A stretch of DNA of 64,000 nucleotides, taken from positions 310,001-374,000 of the forward strand of contig NZ_QEWQ01000001.1 in the NCBI RefSeq assembly GCF_003121845.1, in the 5' to 3' direction. Positions 54,711 through 64,000 of the stretch are shown piece by piece. The stretch is from Ignatzschineria ureiclastica. GTDB taxonomy: Bacteria > Pseudomonadota > Gammaproteobacteria > Cardiobacteriales > Wohlfahrtiimonadaceae. The position numbers and the translations under genes are program-made. Below the pieces are notes generated by a model. That model worked only from the letters and a program-made list of their open reading frames with translations. It was not told the origin of the DNA and did no database searches. Positions within the stretch are counted from its first letter, which is position 1. Each line of letters starts with the position of its first letter.

Positions 54711-57452
54711 ATGAATAGATATCTATTATCAAGATTACGCCATTCGCTATTCCTCGTTCGTAACTATCTTTTTGCGCTATTAATGATTCTTACATTAATA
54801 GTCACAATGACCGCTACTCGTGCCGCCGAATCGCACGAAGCACTGCCTATTATCTCGAAAACCTTCACCGCTTATCAGGCTGGGCAACAAAAAACTACTG
54901 AAACACCTTCAGAACATTCTTCCCAAGAAGCCCCTGTAGAGATTTCCTTAGAGATTCCGCCATTGACGTTACAATCTCAATCTATCACGGAAAATGGCGC
55001 TGCTGATAATTCTGCTATTAATAACGATACTCCTAGTGATACAGCGCCTAACAAAAACTTACCTAATCATAACTTATCTCAGAATCAGGATAAGGGGGGA
55101 AATCAACCTGATGTAGCTCAAAGCCCAATCGTTCTCTATTCACCGCTTGTATTCTCTTATTGGGAACAATTACAAGAAGCTCAGGTCGCCACTCCGAAAC
55201 TCACAGCCCAAGAGATTGTGAATAATGAGTTTCTCCACGACACCATTACAGATCTCATTTCGCAACATGAAACCCCGATCAATGAGACTATTGAATTACT
55301 CTCTGCACCGCTGCAAACAACGGCAAGCACGAATACTGTAGAATCAACACCTGTTACTTCTGAAATCGCTGTAACTGATACTGCTATAACTGATACTACT
55401 ATAACCGATACACCGATCGAGTTACTCTCAACCGCAACGCCTATTGCAACGACATCTAACGATTCCGAAAACAATGAGAATGGCAACCAGATGACGAGTG
55501 TTAATGTCACGACGACTTTTAATTCTCCTTATTTGACACTCATTTCTCGCACCACAGAAAAGAATGACGTGGCGGAGCTATCTACGCAAGCAATTATCCC
55601 TCAAGAGACGATACCGGCAGAAGAACCTCAAGTTGAATCTAGCTATCTACCACTGCATCAAGATGATCTAACCGATAAAGAGATTGCGAATGTATCTACT
55701 CATGTAGAAGTGATAAAACCACTCGACCAACCCGAGACCTCAAGTGAATCATTATTGACGGATATCGCACAGCAAGAGGAAGCTGATCCGATAGAATCTG
55801 ATATTGCTGAAATCACTGAGATTGCTGCTGTAACTGAGATTACACAAAATGACGAAAATCCTAGCCAAGAAGATTTCGTTAAAGATCCTTTCGTTAAAGA
55901 CAATCAAGCAGATGACAATCCACTTGTAGAGGCAATAGAACCTGAGCTCTCTGATGAGACTATAGTGACTACAGAGGTTGATTTAGATGTAGATATAGAT
56001 GTAGATGCAGATACAAATATAAATTCAAATGTAGATAATGTAACGGATCACACTGAAGAGCCGATCAATAATTACCTACTCTATGCACTCTTTCCTCACC
56101 ATAAAAAAAGCGTGATCGAAGCCCCACTCTCTAAATCTTATAAAGAGAATCATGAGGCTAATGATAATCATGAAAGTGACTTATCGATCATGAAATTAGC
56201 AGATAAAATTGATCATTCATTGAGTTTTAATGAAGAGATGAATGAGGAGGAAATGGAAGGAACTATCGATGAAGATGCCGGCTTAGAAGCAGAATTAGCA
56301 GAAGGCTATTTTGATAGTTACCAAGATTATCAACAACACTACAAAACACTCGATGAGGATGAGGTGCTCTCCTTAGAATCTCAAGCTTATCCTTATGTGC
56401 AAGATCCCCAATTAGAAGAGGCATTAAGTTCTGCTGAATTTGAAGATCTCTCCATTAATCAGCAAATTGAACAACTGCTAACGACCGGAGATTACTACAT
56501 ATTAGCGGATGATGTTGTCAAAGGACGACAATACTATATTCAAGCTGTTCGCATTGGGGCAAAGGATAAAAACTCTCCGATTTATGCTAAAGCTTTAGTG
56601 AAGCTTGCTGATCTAGAAGAAAACCCTTACCTAGCCCGTTTTCAATATACCAATGCACTCGATATTTATGAAACCCATGTGGGTTTTGATATGGAGATTG
56701 CCGATATTCTCGTCAAATTAGTGTGGACCTTTGATGTCACCACTGAGCGAATTGTTATCTATGAACTTCTAACTAGCGCTAAGCAGATTCTCGAGAAATA
56801 TAGCTATTCACCGCAATATACCATGGTACTTCGTAATCTTGCGATCTACTATGAAGCAGTCAATGATTTTGAAAATGCCGATGCCCATTATCAAGCCGCA
56901 CTCGCGCTGGACCTTGAACACCTTACTACGAATGATATTCGTACGATTTTAGCGCTTGAGAATTACGCGGCATTTTATCTTAAGTTTCGGGAATATCAGA
57001 AAGCTGAGGAGATTCTCCTCTTTAAGCTCAAAGCACATGAAGAAGCAGAAACACCTGATTACTATAATTTAGGGCGGACGCAATCGATGTTAGGTTGGAC
57101 TTATCTACAGCAAAAAAACTTAGATGATGCACTTCACTACTACAATGCAGCGCTTGGTAATATCAATTACAGTATTACTAAGAATCGCTTTATGCCCCAT
57201 TACTATTCGCTACCTGCAATCTTTGATCTCATCTACTTCTTTAATGTCACAGAAGATCCTGATCGAGGGGTTCCTTACTTTGAAGTTGCTCAAGCCTTAC
57301 TTGAGGGAGAAAATGAAGCGGCCATTTTAGATTATCTAAAAGAGACCCCCAAAGAGATGATCGACTTAGGTCGTATTGTCAATTATCCATGGGCGGCAAC
57401 AGCAGAAGTTGAAGGGCTCATTACTATGATGCACTACATCGATGAGCAGTAA
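54711..57452 (+). CDS. Exported acidic TPR protein, unrecognised
   Basis: 913 residues. An N-terminal basic stretch and one hydrophobic helix (about 16-38, ending TRAAES) look like a signal peptide or anchor. Residues about 45-480 are low-complexity and rich in Thr, Glu, Asp and Asn, with AVTDTAITDTTITDT encoded by a 15-bp repeat (55368-55412) and a DVDIDVDAD run (about 55985-56020). Residues about 580-860 form at least five TPR-like helical pairs (YYEAVNDFENADAHYQAALAL; YYNLGRTQSMLGWTYLQQKN). I know no family that matches. It could be a periplasmic scaffold. It stands alone between mutY and apaH. Confidence 0.75.
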   Translation: MNRYLLSRLRHSLFLVRNYLFALLMILTLIVTMTATRAAESHEALPIISKTFTAYQAGQQKTTETPSEHSSQEAPVEISLEIPPLTLQSQSITENGAADNSAINNDTPSDTAPNKNLPNHNLSQNQDKGGNQPDVAQSPIVLYSPLVFSYWEQLQEAQVATPKLTAQEIVNNEFLHDTITDLISQHETPINETIELLSAPLQTTASTNTVESTPVTSEIAVTDTAITDTTITDTPIELLSTATPIATTSNDSENNENGNQMTSVNVTTTFNSPYLTLISRTTEKNDVAELSTQAIIPQETIPAEEPQVESSYLPLHQDDLTDKEIANVSTHVEVIKPLDQPETSSESLLTDIAQQEEADPIESDIAEITEIAAVTEITQNDENPSQEDFVKDPFVKDNQADDNPLVEAIEPELSDETIVTTEVDLDVDIDVDADTNINSNVDNVTDHTEEPINNYLLYALFPHHKKSVIEAPLSKSYKENHEANDNHESDLSIMKLADKIDHSLSFNEEMNEEEMEGTIDEDAGLEAELAEGYFDSYQDYQQHYKTLDEDEVLSLESQAYPYVQDPQLEEALSSAEFEDLSINQQIEQLLTTGDYYILADDVVKGRQYYIQAVRIGAKDKNSPIYAKALVKLADLEENPYLARFQYTNALDIYETHVGFDMEIADILVKLVWTFDVTTERIVIYELLTSAKQILEKYSYSPQYTMVLRNLAIYYEAVNDFENADAHYQAALALDLEHLTTNDIRTILALENYAAFYLKFREYQKAEEILLFKLKAHEEAETPDYYNLGRTQSMLGWTYLQQKNLDDALHYYNAALGNINYSITKNRFMPHYYSLPAIFDLIYFFNVTEDPDRGVPYFEVAQALLEGENEAAILDYLKETPKEMIDLGRIVNYPWAATAEVEGLITMMHYIDEQ
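55368..55412 (+). repeat. 15-bp in-frame coding repeat
   Basis: GCTGTAACTGATACT, GCTATAACTGATACT, ACTATAACCGATACA: three units each encoding five residues of the (A/T)-(V/I)-T-D-T type. Confidence 0.85.
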
Positions 57453-57522
57453 TCTGCGACTTAACACGACTCAATTGAACACAGAAACTATAACAAGATA
57501 ACTTAAAAGGGATTGGGAAACG

Positions 57523-58350
57523 ATGGCAATCTACATTATGGGCGATATTCACGGCTGTTTCGAGGAGTTTGAAATGCTACTCGCGAAAGTGGCCTTTAAT
57601 CATCAAACAGATCAGCTCTATCTTGTCGGAGATCTCATAAACCGTGGCCCTAAATCTCTTGAAGTGATGCAATATCTCCTCGCGCATCAAGACTCTATCC
57701 TGCCAGTTCTTGGTAATCATGATCTCTCTTACCTTGTCTATGTTGAAGGTAAAACTAAGCTACGCAAAGGGGATACCTATGATGTTGTTGCACAAAGTAA
57801 TGAAGCAAAAGCTATCAAAGAATATCTACGACATCAACCTTTAATGCGAACAATCCCGGAACTCAATATCGCGATTGCCCATGCCGGTATTCCACCCTTT
57901 TGGTCTATTGATGAAGCGATGAAACTTAATCAAGAGGTGTCTGACCTACTTGCAACGGATAAGAAAAAGGCTTACAAAAAGCTCATTGCTGAGATGTTTG
58001 GCAATCATCCTGCGGCTTGGTCTCCGGCACTTGAAGGGCTAGACCGTGTTCGAGCGATTATCAACTATTTCACAAGAATGCGTTATCTCAATCTCGATCA
58101 ATCCCTCGATTTTGATAATAAACGTGAAGAATATGATGCAACCCAAATGCTCCCTTGGTTTAAATTTAATCGAGCACTCGATCAAGATACCCAAATCATC
58201 TATGGCCATTGGGCTTCTCTAGGTATCCATCATGAAAATAATACCCATTGTCTTGACTCTGGCTGTGTATGGGAAGGAGAACTCACCATTGCACGAGTGG
58301 ATCAAGGAGAGATGATACTTACTAGCGCATCAAGAGATAAAACTGAATAA
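57523..58350 (+). CDS. apaH: Symmetrical diadenosine tetraphosphatase
   Basis: Hydrolyses Ap4A to two ADP and in E. coli also removes NpN caps from RNA 5' ends. It has 275 residues with the calcineurin-type metallophosphatase motifs GDIHGC (7-12), GDLINRGP and GNHD, and a final GHW. GGGATTGGGAA precedes the ATG. Its frequent partners apaG and rsmA are not adjacent. Confidence 0.96.
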   Translation: MAIYIMGDIHGCFEEFEMLLAKVAFNHQTDQLYLVGDLINRGPKSLEVMQYLLAHQDSILPVLGNHDLSYLVYVEGKTKLRKGDTYDVVAQSNEAKAIKEYLRHQPLMRTIPELNIAIAHAGIPPFWSIDEAMKLNQEVSDLLATDKKKAYKKLIAEMFGNHPAAWSPALEGLDRVRAIINYFTRMRYLNLDQSLDFDNKREEYDATQMLPWFKFNRALDQDTQIIYGHWASLGIHHENNTHCLDSGCVWEGELTIARVDQGEMILTSASRDKTE

Positions 58351-58579
58351 GTAAAACCAAGCATTTTGTTAAAATTCGTTAAAGTCATCGGAATTTTTAA
58401 TTAAATGACAGAAGACCATTTAATCAGCAATAAATGATACAAAATAAAATCCTTGTATCACTAAAGAGAGATAGAGACTCTCTTGATTTGGCCTTATCTT
58501 TTGCCTTTTAATGCAATTTACCCCATTTAAGGGTAAAATATGCCGTTACAATTACAATCATGAGAGGATAAGCCACGTT

Positions 58580-59200
58580 ATGCAACCGATTCGGAATTTA
58601 CTGCGAAAGACAACTTTTGCCACGAGTGCAAATGGCTTAAATCAACTGCCTGAAGATAGTATTGGTGAAATCGCCTTTGCCGGTCGTTCAAATGCCGGTA
58701 AATCGAGCGCGCTCAATCTCTTAACAGGTCAGAAGAACCTCGCAAGAACGAGTAAAACACCAGGACGAACACAGCTTATTAACTACTTCACCATTCAAGA
58801 AGGACTCTATTTAGTGGATCTTCCTGGTTATGGCTATGCGAAAGTTCCCCTTCCGATGCGGGAACATTGGCAGAAGATTCTTCAAGGTTATTTTGAAACA
58901 CGCACCTCGTTAGATGGCCTTATTATGTTGATGGATTCACGTCATCCGCTTACAGACCTTGACCGGCAAATGCTTCATTGGTGTGAATTTCAAGAGTTAC
59001 CTACCCATATTTTGCTCACTAAAGCCGATAAACTAAGCAAAAGTGAAGCAAATAATACCCTTTTTAAAGTGCGCAAATCGCTAGAAGCTGACTTTACGAC
59101 ACCGATTACCGTACAACTATTCTCATCCACCAAACCAGAGATTGGTCTTAATGAAGCATTAGACTATTTAGGAAGTTGGATATCACATCATGAAGAATAA
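58580..59200 (+). CDS. engB: Ribosome biogenesis GTPase EngB (YihA/YsxC)
   Basis: Essential GTPase for 50S assembly. The ATG at 58580 gives 206 residues and a normal N-terminus; the frame is open 23 codons further. G1 is GRSNAGKSSALN, then TSKTPGRTQLINYF, DLPGYGYAKVP and LLTKADKLS. The end overlaps glk by 11 bases, so the two are probably coupled. Confidence 0.95.
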   Translation: MQPIRNLLRKTTFATSANGLNQLPEDSIGEIAFAGRSNAGKSSALNLLTGQKNLARTSKTPGRTQLINYFTIQEGLYLVDLPGYGYAKVPLPMREHWQKILQGYFETRTSLDGLIMLMDSRHPLTDLDRQMLHWCEFQELPTHILLTKADKLSKSEANNTLFKVRKSLEADFTTPITVQLFSSTKPEIGLNEALDYLGSWISHHEE

Positions 59201-60173
59201 ACCATTTGAAGTGATTATCGCAGATATGGGGGCAACCTATTCTCGAGTCGCTCTACTCGATGAATACCAAGCCATTCGCCATGTTAAAACCTATGAATCA
59301 AACAAGTTTGATTCACCTTCGATGGTGATTAATGCGTATCTTGCAGAACAAGCATTGATGGTCCCCGATCTTGTGCTTATTGCCGTTGCTGCGCCAATTG
59401 ATCAGGATCGACTCAATCTCACCAATATTCATTGGGATTTTAGTCAACAAGATGTTGCCCAGGATCTCAATACAAAAGTCGTTTTTCTCAATGATTTTGA
59501 AGCGCTCTCGATGGCACTTGATCATATCTCTGATAGCGATCTTCTGCCACTAACTACCAATAATCATCTTCCCTCTATGGCGTTAACGCCACAAGCTAAA
59601 ATCGTCATTGGAACAGGTACAGGCTTTGGCACCGCCATGGCGCTCACGCTCAATGGCGAGACGAAATCTTTTCCTTCAGAAGGTGGGCATTCTCTCTATG
59701 CACCACAAGATCTACTTGAAGTTGCCATTATGCAACAATTAATGGATCAACTTGGTCGCCCGATAATTACCGAAGATATATTAGGCTGCAAAGAAGGAAT
59801 TACTCGGCTGATCACGATTATGGCAGATCTTGAAGGGATAACACTGGATTTTGAACCTACGCCGGAAGCGCTTGTAATAGCTGCTTGTGACAAACAATCC
59901 CCTTTTGCCATTCAAGTACTCAATCGTTACTGTATGATGCTTGGCAATGCGGCGAGTAACCTTGTCCTCAATACAGGGGCTACAGGGGGTGTTTACATTG
60001 GCGGGGGATTTGCCCCACGATTTGGTGAGTTCTTACAACAATCAGATTTCTATGCCGCTTTTCTCAATAAAGCAAAAGTAGAATCCCTACTTGCAAATGT
60101 CCCCATTTACCTTATTACACACCCTTACGCCACGTTGGTAGGCTTACAACATATTCTGCCAAGATATCTTTAG
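59190..60173 (+). CDS. glk: Glucokinase
   Basis: ATP-dependent phosphorylation of free glucose to glucose-6-phosphate. It has 327 residues of the GlkA/E. coli type rather than the ROK type: DMGATYSRVALLD (12-24) is the phosphate loop, LNDFEA, GTGTGFGTAM and SEGGHSLYA are in the active site, and GGVYIGGGFAPR is near the end. It overlaps engB and is followed 14 bp later by the HexR-like gene, a sugar-metabolism pair. Confidence 0.94.
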   Translation: MKNKPFEVIIADMGATYSRVALLDEYQAIRHVKTYESNKFDSPSMVINAYLAEQALMVPDLVLIAVAAPIDQDRLNLTNIHWDFSQQDVAQDLNTKVVFLNDFEALSMALDHISDSDLLPLTTNNHLPSMALTPQAKIVIGTGTGFGTAMALTLNGETKSFPSEGGHSLYAPQDLLEVAIMQQLMDQLGRPIITEDILGCKEGITRLITIMADLEGITLDFEPTPEALVIAACDKQSPFAIQVLNRYCMMLGNAASNLVLNTGATGGVYIGGGFAPRFGEFLQQSDFYAAFLNKAKVESLLANVPIYLITHPYATLVGLQHILPRYL

Positions 60174-60187
60174 ATTGGAGGTGTTTC

Positions 60188-61021
60188 ATGCTGTCCCATA
60201 TTCAAAATCACTATCATCAACTTCGTAAATCAGAAGCAAAAGTCGCCGATTGGGTGATGGCGCATCCTAATGAGACAGTTGATCTCTCTATTAGTGCGCT
60301 TGCAGAAAAAGCAGGCGTTTCAGAACCGACGATTATGCGCTTTTGCCATGCACTGAACTATGATGGTTTCCATATCTTCAAGCAGCTCTTGGCGCAAAGC
60401 TTAAATTCAGGGGTTCCCTTTGTTCATGGTAGCATCTCACCTCATGATTCTACGTCAAGTATCATCAACAAATTGATCGACCAATCGAGTGCTGCGCTTT
60501 TAAATATGAAGCAGTACCTTAAAGAAGAAGACCTTGATCAAGCCATTAGTCTGCTTGAACATGCTAATCAAGTAATGTGTATTGGTCATGGGGTTTCGGG
60601 CGTTGTGGCAAATGATATTCAACAGAAATTATTACGCGTCGGGATTCCTGTTTCTTCTTATAACGATCATCATGTACATAGTCTCGCAGCTAGTCTACTA
60701 ACCTCGAAAGATGTGCTGATTGCTGTCTCTCATACCGGTAAGAGCCAAGATATTATCCATTCTGCCGACATCGCACTCTCTAATGGAGCAAAAGTCATCG
60801 CCTTTGCGCCCAAAGGTTCGCCATTGAGTTTCCATGCCACGGTTGTGCTAGAGTCAGGAACACAAGAAGATACCTCAGAATATATGCCGATGATTTCACG
60901 TCTTGCTGATTTGGCAATTGTCGATATTCTCTTAGTGACGCTTGCCCTCAAAAAAGGACCTGAATTCCGTATCGCCATGGAAAATGCGCTCAAGATTATT
61001 GACTCAAAACGCATGAAATAA
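60188..61021 (+). CDS. hexR: RpiR-family regulator, HexR-like
   Basis: Likely repressor of central sugar-catabolism genes that responds to 2-keto-3-deoxy-6-phosphogluconate, as HexR does. It has 277 residues: an N-terminal HTH (LAEKAGVSEPTIMRFCHALN, 38-57) and a C-terminal SIS sugar-phosphate domain (CIGHGVSGVVANDI; SHTGKSQDII). A strong GGAGGTG lies 5 bases before the ATG. HexR sites usually read TGTAATT-AATTACA; none was seen upstream of glk in this window. Confidence 0.88.
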   Translation: MLSHIQNHYHQLRKSEAKVADWVMAHPNETVDLSISALAEKAGVSEPTIMRFCHALNYDGFHIFKQLLAQSLNSGVPFVHGSISPHDSTSSIINKLIDQSSAALLNMKQYLKEEDLDQAISLLEHANQVMCIGHGVSGVVANDIQQKLLRVGIPVSSYNDHHVHSLAASLLTSKDVLIAVSHTGKSQDIIHSADIALSNGAKVIAFAPKGSPLSFHATVVLESGTQEDTSEYMPMISRLADLAIVDILLVTLALKKGPEFRIAMENALKIIDSKRMK

Positions 61022-61146
61022 CGTAATCATACAATGAAAAGCCACTATCAATGTGCACAAAGTACTGAATACTCTTCATCTGTTAAGCCTTTCTGTTTAA
61101 CATTATTGACATCCCACTTATCATTCGAATAACAATCTCTACAGAT

Positions 61147-61980
61147 ATGCAGCCAATGCTACAACAAGACATGACAATCGCCACACCTCGTTATAAATAT
61201 GCGCTCCTTGTTGAGTATGATGGTCGAGATTTTAAAGGTTGGCAAAAGCAACTAAATCCGCCTGTACGATCTGTGGAAGCAGTGCTTGAACGTGCGATTA
61301 GTTTTATCGCCAATGAAGAGATCAAAATCATCTGTGCCGGTCGTACAGATGCCGGCGTTCATGGCCTTAATCAAGTCATCCATTTTGAAACCAGTGCAAA
61401 ACGCTCTGAACGCGCCTGGCTACTCGGCGTTAATTCGAATCTTCCTGATGATTGTGCTGTAAAGGGTATCGCAACAGCTCATGCTGATTTCCATGCCCGT
61501 TTTAGTGCGATTAGTCGCACTTATCGTTATCGAATTTATCATCATCCTCTACGAAGCCCGCTCGCTCGTTTTTATAGTCATTGGTGCTATCACCCTCTCG
61601 ATCTTGAAGCGATGAATATCGGTAGCCATTATCTTATCGGAGAACACGATTTTTCCGCTTTCCGCTCTACCGATTGTCAAGCTCATACCACGATTCGTAC
61701 CATTGAATATATTCAATTTTGTAAAAAGGATGGCTATATTGAGATGGAAATCAAGGCCAATGCCTTTTTACATAATATGGTGCGTAATATTGTCGGGACG
61801 CTACTCGAAGTTGGACTCGGCAAAGAATCGCCGGAATATGTGAAACACGTTTTAGAGAGTTTAGATCGCACAGAAGGGGGAATTACTGCACCACCGCAAG
61901 GGCTCTATCTCTATGATGTTGAATATCCCGAAGCGATTAAACCTCAATTTAAAGATTATCAAAACTGCTTTCGGATATAA
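61147..61980 (+). CDS. truA: tRNA pseudouridine(38-40) synthase
   Basis: Forms pseudouridine at positions 38-40 of the tRNA anticodon stem. It has 277 residues. The catalytic D68 is in ICAGRTDAGVHG, and GEHDFSAFRSTD and FLHNMVRNIVGTL are conserved in the C-terminal half. The first 16 residues before RYKYALLVEYDG are extra compared with E. coli, and internal ATGs at codons 4 and 9 are possible starts. Confidence 0.96.
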   Translation: MQPMLQQDMTIATPRYKYALLVEYDGRDFKGWQKQLNPPVRSVEAVLERAISFIANEEIKIICAGRTDAGVHGLNQVIHFETSAKRSERAWLLGVNSNLPDDCAVKGIATAHADFHARFSAISRTYRYRIYHHPLRSPLARFYSHWCYHPLDLEAMNIGSHYLIGEHDFSAFRSTDCQAHTTIRTIEYIQFCKKDGYIEMEIKANAFLHNMVRNIVGTLLEVGLGKESPEYVKHVLESLDRTEGGITAPPQGLYLYDVEYPEAIKPQFKDYQNCFRI

Positions 61981-62308
61981 GAAGATCGTACAAATTAAAC
62001 AACATATTACCAACAACACGACAATGATCAGCAAATAAGTATTGCATTAAAGAGATTCAAGCAAATACTTAATAAAATCGTGCAATTCCCTTACAATAGC
62101 CTATGGGTAATCATCCATTACCAGATATTCAGCTAGATGCTCAATAGGATGCATCAACGAATGCTCAACGGATACAATGAATAAAACGCATGTAGCGATG
62201 AAACAGATTTATATCACTCACTGAGTGTGAGTTTGTAATTCAAATAATTCAAATTTATATATTTATTAATGATGCGCCGACGTTAGGCGACTCAATAGAG
62301 GATTAGAC
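61981..62308. other. trpS upstream region
   Basis: 328 bp, AT-rich, holding the trpS promoter and leader. TACAAT at about 62092 is a possible -10. No T-box, leader peptide or attenuator was recognised. Confidence 0.45.
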
Positions 62309-63316
62309 ATGACACAGAAGAAGGTTTTAACAGGTATTAGTACAACAGGCACGCCACATCTTGGGAACTACGCCGGCGCTATTCGCCCTGCAATTGAGCT
62401 AAGCAAAACCCATGATCAAGCCTTCTTCTTCCTAGCAGATCTTCATTCATTGATCAAATGCCAAGATCCTGAATTAGTCAATCGTTCCCGTCTAGAGATT
62501 GCGGCTACTTGGATGGCCCTTGGTCTTGATACGGACAAGGCGGTTTTCTATCGTCAATCGGATATTGAAGAGATTCCACAAATTACTTGGCTACTCAATT
62601 GTGTCACTGCAAAGGGGACAATGAATCGTGCTCACGCTTATAAAGCCGCCGTTGATGAGAATAATGCTGCCGGGAATGATCCTGATAAAGGGATCACAAT
62701 GGGGCTCTTCTCTTACCCTGTGTTAATGGCCGCCGATATCCTCACCTTTAATGCAGATTTAGTCCCGGTCGGTAGCGATCAGCGTCAGCATGTAGAGATT
62801 GCTCGGGAAATTGCACAACGCTTTAACCATATCTACGGTCAAGAATTCTTTGTGATGCCTCAAGAAGTGATTGATGATGAGACAGCAATTCTTCCAGGAC
62901 TCGATGGTCGGAAGATGAGTAAATCTTATAACAATACAATTCCACTCTTCTTACCTGAGAAACAGCTGCAAAAATCGATTAATCGCATCGTCACTAACTC
63001 TCTTGAACCAGGAGTTCCAAAAGATCCTGATGATGCGCATCTCTTTGAAATATATAAAGCTTTTGCAACGGAAGCTCAAACAGCTGAGTATCGTCAAGCA
63101 TTCTTAGATGGGATTGGTTGGGGCGAGGCGAAAAAGATGCTCTTTAATCTGATTAATGATGAACTCAAAGACGCGCGTGAGAAATATTACGCGCTTATGG
63201 AAAATCCAAAACAGATTGAAGAAACACTACAACAGGGCGCAGAAAAAGCCCGTATTCCAGCTAGAGAAATGCTACGTAAGCTCAAAGATGCCGTAGGTTT
63301 GCGCAACTTCATCTAA
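62309..63316 (+). CDS. trpS: Tryptophan-tRNA ligase
   Basis: Class I synthetase charging tRNA-Trp. It has 335 residues. The HIGH-equivalent is TGTPHLGN (13-20) and the KMSKS loop is in DGRKMSKSYNN. AGAGGA precedes the ATG. It is followed by scpA, a common neighbour in gammaproteobacteria. Confidence 0.98.
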   Translation: MTQKKVLTGISTTGTPHLGNYAGAIRPAIELSKTHDQAFFFLADLHSLIKCQDPELVNRSRLEIAATWMALGLDTDKAVFYRQSDIEEIPQITWLLNCVTAKGTMNRAHAYKAAVDENNAAGNDPDKGITMGLFSYPVLMAADILTFNADLVPVGSDQRQHVEIAREIAQRFNHIYGQEFFVMPQEVIDDETAILPGLDGRKMSKSYNNTIPLFLPEKQLQKSINRIVTNSLEPGVPKDPDDAHLFEIYKAFATEAQTAEYRQAFLDGIGWGEAKKMLFNLINDELKDAREKYYALMENPKQIEETLQQGAEKARIPAREMLRKLKDAVGLRNFI

Positions 63317-63512
63317 TTGATACAATTGAACAATTAATAAATCCTAGCAGGCAAACATTAGAAAACAAATAATAAAACACAGGTAACGATCACACAGAGA
63401 TTGTTACTTGTAATTTATTCTTTGTTCTTAAATGATTGTGATTCATTATTTGCTGTTGATTGTTGATCGTTGATTAATTTAATAAACCATAAGTGTCGGG
63501 AGATTTGAATAT

Positions 63513-64000
63513 ATGAGTGAGACGGATAGCACTATTCTCTTTAAAGGTGAGCAATTACAGCTGCCTTTAGATCTCTTTATTCCGCCCGATGCCTTTGAAA
63601 TTTGGTTAGAAGAGTTTGAAGGGCCGCTTGATCTCCTCTTGCATCTCATTCGTAAAAATAACTTCGATATTCTCGATATTCCCATTCGCGAAATTACAAC
63701 GCAATATATGGCGTATATTACTCATCTTGAGGAAGAGCGCTTTGAATTGGCTTCTGAATATCTTGTAATGGCGGCTTGGCTTGCAGAGATTAAATCCCGC
63801 ATTCTTCTGCCGATGCCAGAATCCGACAACCCGGATGAAGAGGAGCTTGATCCTCGCCAAGAACTTATTCGCCGGTTACAGATCTATGCTCAATATAAAG
63901 AGGTCGCTATTGCCCTCTCTAAAAGCCCTCTCTTCTATCGAGATACTTTTCCGATTGCACCAGGAACACCTGACATTAAGATCACACCTGAACCGCCTAC
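63513..64000 (+). CDS. scpA: Segregation and condensation protein A (3' end off window)
   Basis: Kleisin subunit that bridges SMC heads in the ScpAB complex for chromosome condensation. About 162 residues are visible from the ATG at 63513 (GGGAG 9 bases upstream). The kleisin N-terminal motif FEGPLDLLLHLIRKNNFDIL and EYLVMAAWLAEIKSRILLP are diagnostic. The C-terminal winged-helix part lies beyond position 64000. Confidence 0.95.
   Translation, partial: MSETDSTILFKGEQLQLPLDLFIPPDAFEIWLEEFEGPLDLLLHLIRKNNFDILDIPIREITTQYMAYITHLEEERFELASEYLVMAAWLAEIKSRILLPMPESDNPDEEELDPRQELIRRLQIYAQYKEVAIALSKSPLFYRDTFPIAPGTPDIKITPEPP

Overview
The window is a contiguous piece of a low-GC (about 40 percent by eye) gammaproteobacterial chromosome. 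Nearly every protein is a recognisable housekeeping enzyme. The gene content (LPS and BAM biogenesis genes, UbiK, MlaD, HexR/Glk, a malonate decarboxylase cluster) together with the codon style suggests a Cardiobacteriales-type organism such as Ignatzschineria or Wohlfahrtiimonas. That placement is inference, not shown by any marker here. No tRNA, rRNA, CRISPR, prophage or transposase gene was seen.

Layout. 1-1348: truncated MFS efflux permease. 1820-2176: RNase P RNA (rnpB), with prmC immediately behind it. 3.1-9 kb: IclR regulator, htpX, rplS, yciO, a NUDIX hydrolase and the Tat-exported endopeptidase mepK. 9.07-10.46 kb: dnaB. 10.9-26.6 kb, all on the minus strand: the envelope-biogenesis supercluster pyrH / frr-uppS-cdsA-dxr-rseP-bamA-skp-lpxD / fabZ-lpxA / lpxB / rnhB-mlaD-recO. 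These genes make the isoprenoid carrier, phospholipid precursor, outer-membrane protein machinery and lipid A. 26.9-29.5 kb: ubiK, trmJ, cysE. 29.7-38.1 kb: a biotin-independent malonate decarboxylase operon (transporter, mdcH, A, B, C, a fused DE, G) with a GntR/FCD regulator. 38.2-42.6 kb: an M42 aminopeptidase and a PreP-like M16 protease. 43.2-47.4 kb: lepA-lepB-rnc-era. 47.5-54.6 kb: DMT permease, pabB/pabC-like pair, purU, uracil permease, mutY. 54.7-57.5 kb: a large unrecognised exported acidic TPR protein. 57.5-64 kb: apaH, engB-glk-hexR, truA, trpS and the start of scpA.

The most unusual content lies between the genes. A Correia-like miniature inverted-repeat element (called family A here; TATAGTAA-type ends, about 170 bp) occurs at seven loci. 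One locus is a four-unit tandem array with an exact 119-bp period. Copies separate lpxA from lpxB, lpxB from rnhB, and pyrH from frr, and one supplies the stop codon of lpxB. A second structured repeat (family B, about 190 bp) occurs four times. Both families carry a hairpin of the same design, whose stem sequence differs between copies while pairing is kept. Short-period (12-15 bp) tandem repeats recur in gaps and, in frame, inside low-complexity protein tails.

Among proteins, the best leads are: an NCS2-fold transporter in the malonate operon that lacks both nucleobase-binding glutamates; the mdcD-mdcE fusion; the 913-residue acidic TPR protein; and a UbiK with a long acidic repeat tail. 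Nothing seen amounts to a complete new defence or mobile system.
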